From positions 5,594,993-5,658,992 of the forward strand of contig JBJCIZ010000239.1 of assembly GCA_051294375.1 (NCBI GenBank): a DNA stretch of 64,000 bases, read 5' to 3'. The number at the start of each line of letters is the position of its first letter. The first letter of the stretch is position 1. This stretch comes from Paraspadella gotoi (taxonomy: Eukaryota > Chaetognatha). A model generated the notes under the pieces. It did not search any database. It was not told the origin of the DNA and saw only the letters and a list, made by a program, of their open reading frames with translations. Positions 44,790 to 55,479 of this stretch are shown here, in pieces. A program made the position numbers and the translations under genes.

Positions 44790-44890
44790 CATGGAGGCTT
44801 TTCCACGCCCCCTAGGCGGTGTACGGCCGTCCTCACGCTTCCCGAAGGGAAGGCACTGGCTTTACTCAATGAGCCACCCGGTCATAACGG
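44790..44890 (-). repeat. SINE C copy 3, partial
   Basis: On -, GTTATGACCGGGTGGCTCAT, then GGGAAGCGTGAGGACGGCCG and the GGGGGCGTGGAAAAG body. It lies directly beside the end of M5. Confidence 0.6.
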
Positions 44891-45290
44891 GGATTGATAT
44901 TACCCTGCGGAGTGAACCTGGGCAATGACCGCTTCATATATTACGTTATTATACATTATTAGGCAGCCAAATTTAAACGAAGTTAATATATATGCGTTAC
45001 TCAAAAATAATCGCTGCTGTTATCATGCCTGTTTATTATTTTTTTTAACTGTATGTTGATGTTAAGAATTAAATGGTTATATTTTCCTTTACTGTTTAAA
45101 CAACAAGACTGAAAAAAATGTCTCACAGTTCCTGCAATTTTTCGAAAGAGTACTTGCGTTCTTTTTCGTGACGCTGTGTGTACCGCCGCGTGTCAATCTT
45201 CGTGTGACGGTGCGTGTGACGCTACATGTCAAGCTCTGTGTGACGGTGCGTGAGACGTCTCGTCCGCCACGATTTTGACGACGTCATCGT
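44891..45290. other. no gene; short GTGTGACGGTGCG repeats
   Basis: 45165-45260 has imperfect units of GTGTGACGGTGCGTGTGACGC type. Otherwise AT-rich. Confidence 0.5.
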
Positions 45291-45900
45291 TTTCCTTCAT
45301 TTTTTTCTTACACATTTACAATTTACTTTTTTTTTTCACTTTTTCCTCCTTTTTTTCCTTTTTTTCAGTGGAAGGGGAAAAAAAAGGTTTTTCCCCTTCT
45401 CTTTTTCTTGTTTTTCTTTTCCCTTCCTTTGCTTTTTCCTTATTTTTGTTTTCAACTTACTCCTCTCTTTTTCCTTATGTTTCTTTTCCTATTTCCTCAC
45501 TTCTTTTCCTTATTTTTCTCTTCCCTTCCCCCCTCCCATNNNNNNNNNNNNNNNNNNNNNNNNNNNNNNNNNNNNNNNNNNNNNNNNNNNNNNNNNNNNN
45601 NNNNNNNNNNNNNNNNNNNNNNNNNNNNNNNNNNNNNNNNNNNNNNNNNNNNNNNNNNNNNNNNNNNNNNNNNNNNNNNNNNNNNNNNNNNNNNNNNNNN
45701 NNNNNNNNNNNNNNNNNNNNNNNNNNNNNNNNNNNNNNNNNNNNNNNNNNNNNNNNNNNNNNNNNNNNNNNNAAAGAGAGAGATTTCTCTCTCTCTCTCT
45801 GCTCTCCTCTCTCTTCCTCTCTCTCCTCTCTCTCTCCTCTTCTCATCTCGTCTCAGTCTTCAGTTCTCCAATTCCTCTTCTTCTTGTTTGCCTTCGTTAG
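45291..45900. other. pyrimidine-rich tract with gap
   Basis: TTTCCTT and CT-rich DNA around the gap 45540-45772. Frames crossing it are artefacts. Confidence 0.7.
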
Positions 45901-45911
45901 AGGTAATAAAA

Positions 45912-46332
45912 ATGGGAGAGAAAGACGCAAATATGGCGAAAGACGAATTTCCTAGAAGCGACGACGACGACGTCATCGAACAACGACGACGATGATGCCG
46001 ACGACAGCAACGACCATGACGACAACGACGACGATGACAGCGACAATGACGATAATGATGAAGATGAAGACGCCGATGATGATGACAACGACGACGATGA
46101 CGTCTTAAAATATGAAGACGCCGACGACGTCGACAATGGACGACGAAAAACAAAGACCTACACGACGCCGACGACGACGACGACGACGACTACGACGACG
46201 ATAGCAAAAATCGAAGACAGAATTTCTAAAAAGCTTTTAACGAATCCTCGAAAATGCCAATCAAAATCGAGAAGAAGTCGTTGCGATCGCCGTTCCGGTC
46301 ATATTTTTGAAAAGGGCCTCGTTTCAACATAA
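45912..46332 (+). CDS. acidic Asp-rich protein candidate, one frameshift
   Basis: ATG at 45912 (context AAAATGG) starts MGEKDANMAKDEFPRSDDDD and then hits a stop at 45993. One base out of phase, the frame continues through an Asp/Asn-rich region (GAC, GAT, AAC codons), VLKYEDADDVDNG, a Thr run, and a basic end IAKIEDRISKKLLTNPRKC, finishing with TAA at 46330-46332. A miscounted base in the CGA repeat would join the two. Much of it is trinucleotide-derived, so it may be non-coding. Confidence 0.33.
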
Positions 46333-46652
46333 ATTCAGAATTGAGTACGGGGTTAGGAGAAGGGTGAGGCTCAGAACTTTGTTGGGAGATTTGGTTGAGG
46401 ATTAGGGTTATGGATTAAGAATTCGGGAAGGGGGTTAGGGTTGAGGATTAAGAATTCGGGAAGGGGATTAGGGTTGAGGATTAAGAATTCGGGAAGGGGA
46501 TTAGGATTAATGATTAAGAATTCGGGAAGGGGATTAAGGATTATGATTTCTCGTACGCTTTCGGGATCTCTTTAACTATTTGGTGAAATAATAAAATTGA
46601 GTTCAGAGAATATAAATTATAAATTAGAAGAATGAGGCGCTTTAGGGAAATA
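46302..46652 (+). repeat. MITE-like element M6
   Basis: Left CATATTTTTGAAAAGGGCCTC, right GAGGCGCTTTAGGGAAATAA (inverted match). The core has a ~34-bp tandem unit, GGATTAAGAATTCGGGAAGG, repeated four times (46400-46530). Confidence 0.6.
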
Positions 46653-46654
46653 AT

Positions 46655-46804
46655 TCAACCGTTCCCATCGTCGTCATCGTCGTCGTTGTCGTCGTCGTCA
46701 TCGTCCTCCTCGGTGAGGAACGGTGAAAATCCCACAGCGAAGACGTGCGGACTGCGTTGTGAATTGTGAATGTAACCCGGTTTCGATGAACCCTCCAGTG
46801 GCCG
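46655..46804 (-). CDS. terminal exon with acidic tail
   Basis: On -, the frame reads FPRPLEGSSKPGYIHNSQRS, then HVFAVGFSPFLTEE, then an Asp run with one Asn and GNG, TGA at 46655-46657. Composition before the acidic run is mixed and GC-rich. The 5' border is unclear because the upstream sequence is A-rich. The stop lies directly beside element M6. No family was recognised. Confidence 0.38.
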   Translation of the reverse strand, partial: RPLEGSSKPGYIHNSQRSPHVFAVGFSPFLTEEDDDDDDNDDDDDDGNG

Positions 46805-46809
46805 CGGAA

Positions 46810-47045
46810 AAACGGGGATATTTTTTTCTTTCTTTCTTTTTCTTTCCAGTTTTGAGTTTTTTTTCATTTTATTTCTTTTTTTCTCTTCAACTCATTTTCT
46901 CCTTTTTCTTTTGTTAAAAACTTTAATTTCTTTACCTTCCACCCGTCTAGGGTCTTCTCTTACTGAGCATAATAATTTTGATTTCCGCAGGACATTGCAC
47001 CGAGTTAAACCCTTAAGTAAACCGTCTTTAAGCATAAGTTATTCA
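46810..47045. other. no gene seen
   Basis: T-rich then AT-rich sequence. Confidence 0.5.
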
Positions 47046-47048
47046 GGT

Positions 47049-47262
47049 GTGACCCCGTGGCTCATTGAGTATAAGCTAACGGCTCATGAACATTAAGTAC
47101 CGGGAACGTCGCCGAATATTGCCTACCCCTCGGGAAGCGTGAGGGCTGCCGTAAACCGCCTTGGGGGGGGCGTGTAAGCCTCGTTCCAAGGTCCCGTTTC
47201 ATTGTTCCCTAGGGGGCGCAAATAATACCGAATGTTGTCTTCAGCCACTTTGCGCCTTCTCT
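47049..47262 (+). repeat. SINE C copy 4
   Basis: GACCCCGTGGCTCATTGAGT, GTACCGGGAACG, CCCTCGGGAAGCGTGAGGGC, CCGTAAACCGCCTTGG and AAGCCTCGTTCCAAGG. Confidence 0.65.
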
Positions 47263-47418
47263 ACAGATTTTTGCTGCAGATGCACTCTTGAAGTATTATT
47301 TATAAGTATACGATGTTATAAATACAAAAGTAAGAAACGATAAATAAAAGCTAGGTTTTCCTTTTCATTACTAATCTCTTCTTTCCTCTCTTCAATTCAT
47401 TTTAGTTCAGACTTTTGA

Positions 47419-47760
47419 AGCGACCTCGGTCAATGCCGGTTATGGCGCAAAGAAAAAGTGGACGACAACGACGACGACGTGGACAATGTCAATACGGATT
47501 ACGACAACCGACACGATGACGACGACAAGGACGACGAAGACAACGACGATGTCAATACCGATTATGACAAGCCAGACAACGACGATGACAACGAAGGGGA
47601 CGACTAAGATGGCGATGCCGACGACGACGATGACGACGACGACGGCCACTAAGTCGATGACGATGTCAATAAAGATTTCGACAAGCTAATAGAAAACGAC
47701 AAGCAGGACAAGGACAATCAGGATGTCGATACGGATGGCGACGACGACGACGACGACTAA
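47419..47760 (+). CDS. acidic peptide-repeat region with in-frame stops
   Basis: One frame holds four related units, DNVNTDYDNR, DDVNTDYDKP, DDVNKDFDKL and QDVDTDGDDD, beginning at about 47485, 47548, 47662 and 47722. Units differ by synonymous or conservative changes (TAC/TAT, Tyr to Phe). Two TAA codons (47605 and 47650) interrupt the same frame between units 2 and 3. It may be a decayed gene, or a minisatellite whose protein look is accidental. Another frame after acceptor TTTAGTTCAG reads KRPRSMPVMAQRKSGRQRRR. Confidence 0.3.
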
Positions 47761-47854
47761 AACGACGATGTAAAAAGGATGGGGTAAAAAAAAAAGAGAC
47801 GACTCATCATTAAAACGACGACAAAAGTTCATTTGCTTCGACTAGGAAACGGTT

Positions 47855-47975
47855 GTCGTCGTTGTGGTTGTTGTCGTCGTCGTTGTCCTTTTTGTCTTTG
47901 TCGTCGTCGTCGAAGTTGTTGTCGTTGTTAGCGTCGTTGTTGTCGTCGTCGTTATCGTCTTTGTCGTTATTGACA
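47855..47975. repeat. degenerate (GTC)n tract
   Basis: GTC/GTT repeats at the start of copy 1. Repeated at 52480-52600. Confidence 0.8.
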
Positions 47976-48139
47976 ATGTGGGCCTTTTTATTATTTCGTC
48001 GTCGTAGTTTATTTGGAGTGTTTGCTCGATCTTCATTGGTTGCGACGTTGCAACAACGAAATCAGAAGGACGGAATCCGCTGCAGAAACCCCACCATCGT
48101 GTCGAGGGACTTGAATTGGATTGGGTCCAAAGAAGTGAG

Positions 48140-48150
48140 CCGGAAGAGGC

Positions 48151-48210
<60 letters not shown>

Positions 48211-48515
48211 GAAGAGAGAGAGAAACAAAGAGAGAGGCGTTTCCTTTGTTTCCGATTGAATAATGAAATTCATTGAGCAATCGAGAACAGTTGGTACGAG
48301 AGAGAGAGAACGAGAGCAGAGTAGAAGGCGAGAGAAGAGAGAGAGAGAGGCGATGAGCGAGAGAGCGAGAGAGAGAAGAGAGAGAGAGTAATAGAGAGAG
48401 AGAGCAGAGAGAAAGAACCCAAAAAAGAGGGCGCATAATCACATTGTTCCGATCGAGTCTAAGGATCATGTGACTTAATAAGAAAGTTGAACGGAGAGAA
48501 GAGAGAGAGGGAGAG

Positions 48516-48566
<51 letters not shown>

Positions 48567-48800
48567 GAGAGGAGAGAGAGAAACAAGAGAGAAGGCGTTT
48601 CTTGTTCGATTGATAAAAAATTCATGAATGCAATCGAGAACAGTTGGTACGGAGAGAGAGAGAGAGAGCGAGTAGAGAGAGAGAGAAGAGAGAGAGAAGA
48701 GGAGGATGAGCAGCGGAGGCGAGAGAGAGAGAGGAGAGAGAGAGTGAGAGAAGAGAGGAGAGACGAGGAGAGGAGAGAGGAAAGAAGCGCCTGAGACGAA
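48140..48800. repeat. (GA)n arrays with a repeated 65-bp unit, copy 1
   Basis: GA arrays separated by the unit GGCGTTTCCTTTGTTTCCGA...CGAGAACAGTTGGTACGA (about 48236-48300 and 48594-48656), plus a different spacer at about 48415-48500. The second duplication copy has three such units. Confidence 0.75.
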
Positions 48801-48809
48801 AAGGGGCTA

Positions 48810-50250
48810 ATAATCAAGGAACGAAGTCTTAAGGACGTCGACGCTTTGTTTAAAAAATAGAAAGAGTGAGAGAAAATAGATAAGAGAGAGAGAAGAGAGT
48901 AGAGAGAGAGAGAGAAGAGACAGAGACAGCGACGATAAGTTAGCTGGCGAGTGACTGTGCGAGCGAGTGACGGATTAAGCGAGCTGGTGAACAAGTCAGT
49001 CGGTCTGTGAGTAAGTGGCTCCGCGAGTTGAGTTAATCACCGACATAGTGACACGGAACACTTTCACCGACTAGAAATGGGCAAAGAAAATTCCCTTAAT
49101 CATTTGATGGAGGAAAAAAAAAGAAGTTTCGTCCATTTATCACTCAGCAATTTGTCTTCGTTTCGGCTCTATTTTCCGAAAGCGCTCAATTACCGTTCCT
49201 AATACATTGTACTTGATTATAACGCTAATATTTAATTAATTAATTAATCTTTAAACTTGATCTTTTCCCTAACTTCAATCCTTAATTCAAAATCCTTAAT
49301 CCCTTTTATACACTATCTCTTAAGCATGAACCCTAAACCTTCACCCTAATCGTTAACCCTAAACTTTAACCAAAAAAGTTAACCAAATCTTTAACCATTA
49401 CGTAATCTCCAAACCATAATCCTTAACCTATTCTCCAACTTAATCCCTATTCCTCCCATCCCTTAACTTATTCTTTAAACATAATTCCGAATTAAAGCTG
49501 AAACTTTTAATCTCATTAATCTAAATTTTCATGATGTTAATCTATTAAAAGGTTTTTTATATATATTTTCTTCGAGAAAAAGAAAAAAAAAAGCACAATT
49601 AATCTTTGGATATTTAAACAATTAAATTAAATTAAACAAATTTAAACACTTTTCCCCCTGAGAAACAAAAATAAAATAAAAATCAAACCCCAAACAAAAC
49701 AAAAGAGCAAAACGATCGTGAATTTAAAAAAAACGTTCAATTAAATTTCAGGAAAATTAAATGCCCAAAAAGATCGATAATATTTTTCCAGAAAAAAAAT
49801 AATTTGTCAAAGATTTATAATCTTGAGTGCTTCAAGTGAAATGTCGAACGATTTTGCCCGAGTTAAAAAATATTTATTGTAACGATATTGCGATAGAAAA
49901 GATATAATATCGATATTATAAGTTGGTAGTTGTATTAAATGGTTTCCATTTAAGGAAAACTGCACTTGTACTACCCAACAAGTGTATCCTTATGTCAATG
50001 TGTTGCGCCTGCTCATGAGATGTCTATTTGAAAAAGGAGAATTTATTGTATAATTTCAAGGAATTAATTAAACAAAAAGCCTTTTCCAATTCCAAACAAA
50101 TGAGCAGCGATTTTAATTTGAATGCGAAGGTTTTCAATAAAGAAAAGAAAAAAAAATAATCAAAACCGCTCAAAAAAAATCTTTTTATGAACGAAATAAA
50201 ATGTTAAAAAAAGGATTAATAAAGAGAATTAATTAATTATTAATCATCGC
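48810..50250. other. non-coding part of copy 1, with element ends and telomere-like core
   Basis: 49166-49190 has TCTATTTTCCGAAAGCGCTC (an element end), followed to about 49500 by CCCTAAACC/CTTAACC-like sequence. The opposite end was not found. A frame-broken version of the ORF at 54446-54850 lies at about 49830-50190. Confidence 0.5.
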
Positions 50251-50686
50251 GCGGCTTTGATAGTTGGAGCCTGAGAGATACGGAAGAATCCGTAATAAAA
50301 TCGGTAAAAAAAAAATTAATTTTATTCCAGGAAAATTCATTAAAGTTTATTTTTTTGTTTGGTCTCCTTTATTTTCTTTCTTTCTCTCTCTCGCATATTC
50401 AGCATAGTCGGCATAGTCAGCATAAGCTGCAATAACAAAAACTACATAGAAAAAATCATAAGGCACTGCAACCCAAACCTTCAACTTTAGCTTCAGGTGC
50501 AATAGGTTGGCGATCCTTTCCTCACGTTACCGCCTTTTCAAGTCGTTTGTCCGCCTGTTAGACTTTCGCCTGTCTCTTCTTCTTCGCCCGTCAAACCTTC
50601 GCCCTTTTAAAGGTTGGCACCCCGCCAGTCATTCCTCCTCTCGTTTCCACCACCCCCCCCCCTTCGACGCCCCCCTACCGTCGCAG

Positions 50687-50797
50687 GTGCCACGCGACGC
50701 GTTTTCCTCGGTCAACCGCGCGCGAAGATTAAGAGTCTCCAACGATCGTTCATATAAATCGAGAGCGCTTGGACGAGGCCCAAATATACTAGTATAG
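50687..50797 (+). CDS. possible terminal exon (unrecognised)
   Basis: A strong C/T-rich tract and TCGCAG precede 36 codons in phase 0, VPRDAFSSVNRARRLRVSND ... ALGRGPNILV, then TAG. In copy 2 (about 55363-55475) indels alter the frame. On - a competing frame is open too. No family was recognised. Confidence 0.3.
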   Translation: MPRDAFSSVNRARRLRVSNDRSYKSRALGRGPNILV

Positions 50798-51451
50798 TAG
50801 GGCGGAGTGAATTGTTTCAAATTTCTTAAAGAATCAAAATTGGATCCATAAATTATGATAACTTGTACTATAATTTTATATAAAAAAGTTTTTAAATTTA
50901 TTTTATTTTTAATTTATGAGTCGTTATTTATTATGATAATGCTTACAATGAAATAAAACTAACAATTTAAAAATATTTTTTTAAATATTTTTAAAGCAAA
51001 ATTTTTTATTATCTTTTAAAAAAAATGTTTTATATCAACAGGATGTTTTTTGTTTTTCTATTTATATTTTTATAATATATGATAATATTGTTATATATTA
51101 TATAATAATATTTATATAATACAATCCAGTCGCTGACAGGAACCTTAGTCGCTAGCGTGGAGTTATCCACTCTAATAATCTCGCTGCATATTATATATTA
51201 TTCTTTTTACGCCAGAACTTTTCATTTTTAACGTTTAAACGCGGAGTGCCTTTTACAGTAATACATTTTTACTTTGTAATCTTACATTTTTTTAAATACA
51301 GACCGTCAGACAGACATACTGACAGACGGAAAAAAACGTCTTACAAAGTCGCAGGCGCGGTCGTGCCTAAAAATTATGGCGTCGTTGTGAAAATTAATGG
51401 AATCTTTTAATGGGCGGATCGCGGTTCGTGGGCAAGGTGTGGTGAATCAGG

Positions 51452-51503
51452 TGGTAAACAGTAAACAGTAAGCAGTAACTAAGCAGTAACCAAGCAGTAA
51501 CGA
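51452..51503. repeat. CAGTAA minisatellite
   Basis: Units of CAGTAAAC / GCAGTAACTAA. Repeated at 56117-56167. Confidence 0.75.
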
Positions 51504-51782
51504 AAAATATTGCGTCATCGATTAATGTCCAGACAGTAAAGTCATTAACAATGTGGAAGACAAAAACAAAAGAGTTAAACTTAAAAGTTAAAATTAAAAG
51601 TTGAAATTAAACACGATTAATATGAGATGAAATAAAATTCACACGATGAAAAATAATTAAAAATGCCTTCTAGATAAAAATTTCAATGAAACACAAGCTT
51701 AGTTGTTTTAAATTTTAAAATTTTTAAATTTTTCAGTTCCCGAAAAAACTGGGGGTTTTTTTGCCAACGAATAAATACGGCC

Positions 51783-51891
51783 TTATTTTCGAAAAGTGCC
51801 CGAGTTCAGCTTAAATTCAGCATTAAATTAGGGATTAAATTATGTAGGTCGAGGTATTAAGGAACAGAAATGGGAAGCTTTCAAAAAATAG
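51783..51891 (+). repeat. MITE-like element M8 (short)
   Basis: Left TTATTTTCGAAAAGTGCCC, right GGGAAGCTTTCAAAAAATA (inverted match), with only about 70 bp between. Copy: 56442-56552. Confidence 0.5.
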
Positions 51892-51899
51892 TACCAAAA

Positions 51900-52390
51900 A
51901 ATAATCTATAAAAAAAAAACGAAAATGCATCCAAGATAGAAAATAGCGAGCATCTGGTTAATGGGTGTGCGTCGGGAAAAAAATGTGAGGCGATTACCGG
52001 GAGAGACACGAAACGGTAGTCGGTACTGGACGAGAAAAAAAAAACCAGAAAGGTAATTCCATTGTGTCGCGCCGCTGTAACTCTCTTATTAATATTTTCC
52101 CCTATTTTTCTAGTTTTACTATCATCTCTTTTATCATTTCCAAGTGATTATGTTATTACAAATAAGCGCTAGACTCGCACTGGATTAAAATTTTGTTTTT
52201 TATTCTTTATGCCATCGCATATATTTTGTGTCCGGAAAAATAACAAAAGCTTAACCGAGGGAAAGGGTTAAAAACGTAATTGGGACTGACCATTAGACAG
52301 ACCGACCGTAAGGCCGACCGACCGACCGAATAGTGAGTTATTGAGTATCTCCGCAAATAAAAAAACCCGCTGCAAACGAGCGACTGATAA
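51900..52390. other. no gene seen
   Basis: AT-rich, with CCGA repeats near 52303-52330. Confidence 0.5.
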
Positions 52391-52679
52391 TGAAAGAGAG
52401 ATGGGGTAAAAAAAGAGACGACTCATCATTAAAACGACGACAAAAAGTTCAATTTTGCTTTCGACTAGGAAACGGTTGTCGTCGTGGGTGGTTGTTGTCG
52501 TCGTCGTTGTTGCCCTTTTGTCTTTGGTCCGTCGGTCGTCGAAGTTGTGGTCGTTGTTGCGTCGTTGTTTGTCGTCGTCGTTATCGTCTTTGTCGTTATT
52601 GACAATGTTGGGCCTTTTATATTTCGTCGTCGAGTTTTATTTGGAGTGTTTGCTCTCGATCTCATGGTTGAGACGTTGC

Positions 52680-52782
52680 ACATAAACGAAATCAAAGGAC
52701 GGAATCCGCTTGCAGAAACCCCACCATCGTTTTCCGAGGACTTGAATTTGGATTTGGTCCAAAGAAGTGAGCCGGAAGAGGC

Positions 52783-52786
<4 letters not shown>
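52680..52786 (+). CDS. possible exon before the GA array
   Basis: A frame reads HINEIKGRNPLAETPPSF, SEDLNLDLVQRSEPEEA and then enters the GA array as Arg-Glu repeats. In copy 1 (about 48050-48150) indels change the frame. Composition suggests coding; there is no splice support. Confidence 0.28.
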
Positions 52787-52842
<56 letters not shown>

Positions 52843-52980
52843 GAAGAGAGAGAGAAACAAAGAGAGAGGCGTTTCCTTGTTTCCGATTGATAAAAAATTC
52901 ATTTGATGCAATCGAGAACAGTTGGTACGAAGAGAGAGAGAAGACGAGCGAGCAGAAGGCGAGAGAAGAGAGAGAGAGAG

Positions 52981-53011
<31 letters not shown>

Positions 53012-53139
53012 TTAGAGAGAGAGGCGAGAGAGAGAAACAAAAAGAGAGAGGCGTTTTCCACTTGTTTCCGATTGATTAAAATTCATGATGCTAATCGAGA
53101 ACAGTTGGTAACGGAGAGAGAGAGAGAGAGCGGAGAGAG

Positions 53140-53173
<34 letters not shown>

Positions 53174-53410
53174 GAGAGGAGAGAGAGAGAGAGGAGAGAG
53201 AGAAACCAAGAGAGAAGGCGTTTTCTTGTTCCGATTGATAAAAATTCATGAATGCAAATCGAGAACAGTTGGTACGGAGAGAGAGAGAGAGAGCGAGAGA
53301 GAGCGAGAGAAGAGAGAGAGAAGAGGAGTGAGAGGGAGGAGAGAGAGAGAGAGTGAGAGAGAGAGTGAGAGAAGAGAGGAGAGAGAGAGAGAGGGAGAGA
53401 GGAAAGAAGC
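52778..53410. repeat. (GA)n arrays with a repeated 65-bp unit, copy 2
   Basis: Units at about 52868-52930, 53050-53110 and 53219-53278, each GGCGTTT...GTTTCCGATTGATAAAAATTCAT...CAATCGAGAACAGTTGGTACG, separated by GA arrays. Confidence 0.75.
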
Positions 53411-53794
53411 GCCTGAGACAAAAGGGGGCTAATAATCAAAGGAACGAAGTCTTAATGGACGTCGACGCTTCCTGTTTAAAAAATAAAGAAAGAGTGAGAG
53501 ATAGATAAGAGAGAGAGAAAGATAGAGAGAGAGAGAGAAGAGACAGAGACAGCGACGATAAGGTTAGCTGGCGAGTGACTGTGGCGAGCGAGTGACGGAT
53601 TAAGCGAGCTGGTGAAACAAGTCAGATCTGTGAAGTAAGTGGCTCCGCGAGTTGAGTTAATCCCGACATAGTGGACACGGAACAACTTTCCACAAGACTA
53701 GAAAATGGCAAAGAAAATTCCTTAATCATTTGATGGACGGAAAAAAAAAGAAGTTTCGTCCATTTATCACTTAGTGCAATTTGTTCTCTCGTTT

Positions 53795-54130
53795 CGGCTC
53801 TCTATTTTCCTGAAAGCGCTCAATTACCGTTCCTAATACATTGTACTTGAATTATAACCTAATATTTAATTAATTAATTAATCTTTAAACTTGATCTTTC
53901 CCTAACTTCAATCCTTAATTCAAAATCCTTAATCCTTTTATACACATCTCTTTAAGCATGACCGCTAAAACCTTCACCACTAATCGTTAACCCTAAACTT
54001 TAAACCAAAAGTTAACAAATCTTAAAACCATTACGTATCTCCAACCATATCCTTAACACTATTCTCCACTTAATCCCTATTCCTCCCATCCCTTAACTTA
54101 TTCTTTAACATAATTCGCGAATTAGCTGAA
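53795..54130 (+). repeat. telomere-like core with one element end, copy 2
   Basis: CTCTATTTTCCTGAAAGCGCTC then CCTAACTTCAATCC/CCCTAAAC-like sequence. Counterpart of 49166-49500. Confidence 0.4.
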
Positions 54131-54445
54131 ACTTTTAAATCTCATTAATCTAAATTTTCATGATGTTAATCTATTAAAAGGTTTTTTATATTATTTTTCT
54201 TCGAGAAAAAGAAAAATAAAAAAGCACAATTAATCTTTGATATTTAAAACAATTAAATTAAATTAAACAAATTTTAAACACTTTCCCCCTGAGAAACAAA
54301 AATAAAATAATCAAACCCAAACAAAAACAAAAGAGCAAAACGATCGTGAATTTTAAAAAAAAAACGTTCAATTAAATTTCAGGAAAATTAGAATGCCCAA
54401 AAAGACTCGATAATTATTTTCCAGAAAAAAAAATAATTTTGTCAA

Positions 54446-54850
54446 AAGATTTATAATCTTGATGCTTCAAGTGAAATGTCGAACGAATTTTTGCCCGAGT
54501 TAAAAAATATTTATGTAAACGATATTGCGAATAGGAAAAGATATAATATCGATATTATAAGTTGGTAGTTGTATTAATGGTTTCCATTTAAGGAAAATGC
54601 AATGCAGCGTTGTACTACCCAACAAGTGTATCCTTATGTCAATGTGTTTGCGCCTGCTCCTAGAGATGTCTATTTGAAAATGGAGAATTTATTGTATAAT
54701 TCGAAGGAATTAATTAAACAAAAAGCCTTTTCCAATTCCACCAAACAAATGAGCAGCGATTTTAATTTGAAATGCGAAGGTTTTTTCATAAAGAAAAGAA
54801 AAAAAAATAATCAAAAACCGCTCAAAAAATCTTTTTATGAACGAAAATAA
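54446..54850 (+). CDS. unrecognised ORF, two in-frame stops
   Basis: A frame in AT-rich DNA stays open for 40 codons (54446-54565, containing MSNEFLPELKNIYVNDIANR). It meets TAG and TAA three codons apart (54566-54577), then is open for 90 codons (54578-54850), including YPYVNVFAPAPRDVYLKMEN and a Lys-rich end before TAA. AATAAA overlaps the stop. The copy at 49830-50190 differs by a 6-base (in-frame) change at the junction region as well as frame-breaking indels. It may be two exons with a tiny intron, one gene with errors, or chance. No family was recognised. Confidence 0.33.
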
Positions 54851-54859
54851 AAATGTTTA

Positions 54860-55220
54860 AAAAAAAGATTAATAAAGAGAATTAAATTAATTATTAATCA
54901 TCGCGCGGCTTTGATAGTTGGAGCTGAGAGATACGGAAGAAAATCCGTAAATAAGATCGGTAAAAAAAAAAAATTAATTTTAATTCCAGGAAAATTCATT
55001 AAAGTTTAATTTTTTTGTTTGGTCTCCTTTATTTTCTTTTCTTTCTCTCGTCTCGCATTATTCCAGCATTAGTCGGCATAGTCCATTAAGGCTGCAATAA
55101 CAAAACACTAGCATAGAAAAAAATCATAAGGCACTGGCAAACCAAAACCTTCAACTTAGCTTCAGGTGCAATAGGTTGGCGATGCCTTTCCTCACGGTTA
55201 ACTATGCCCTTTTCAAGTCG
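54860..55220. other. no gene seen
   Basis: AT-rich. Collinear with about 50205-50530. Confidence 0.5.
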
Positions 55221-55479
55221 TTTTGTCGTCTCTGTTAGGCTTTCGCACTTGTCTCTTTCTTCTTTTCGCCCGTCCCATCGCCTCTTTTAAAGGTTGGCAC
55301 CTGCTGCGCCGTCATTCTCCTCTTCGTTTCACCCTCCCCCTTCGACGCCCCCCTACCGTCGCAGTTGCCACGCGACGCGTTTTCCTCGGTCAAACCGCGC
55401 GCGAAAGAATTAAGAAGTCTCCAACGATCGTTCATATAAATCTGAGAGCGCTTGGACGAGGCCCAAATAATACTAGTAT

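Larger units (their letters stand above)
47779..52389 (+). repeat. ~4.6 kb tandem duplication, copy 1
   Basis: Starts GGATGGGGTAAAAAAAAAAG and ends TCCGCAAATAAAAAAACCCG. It is collinear with 52400-57030 over its length. Differences are mostly one-base indels, with a few larger ones in GA arrays. Confidence 0.9.
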
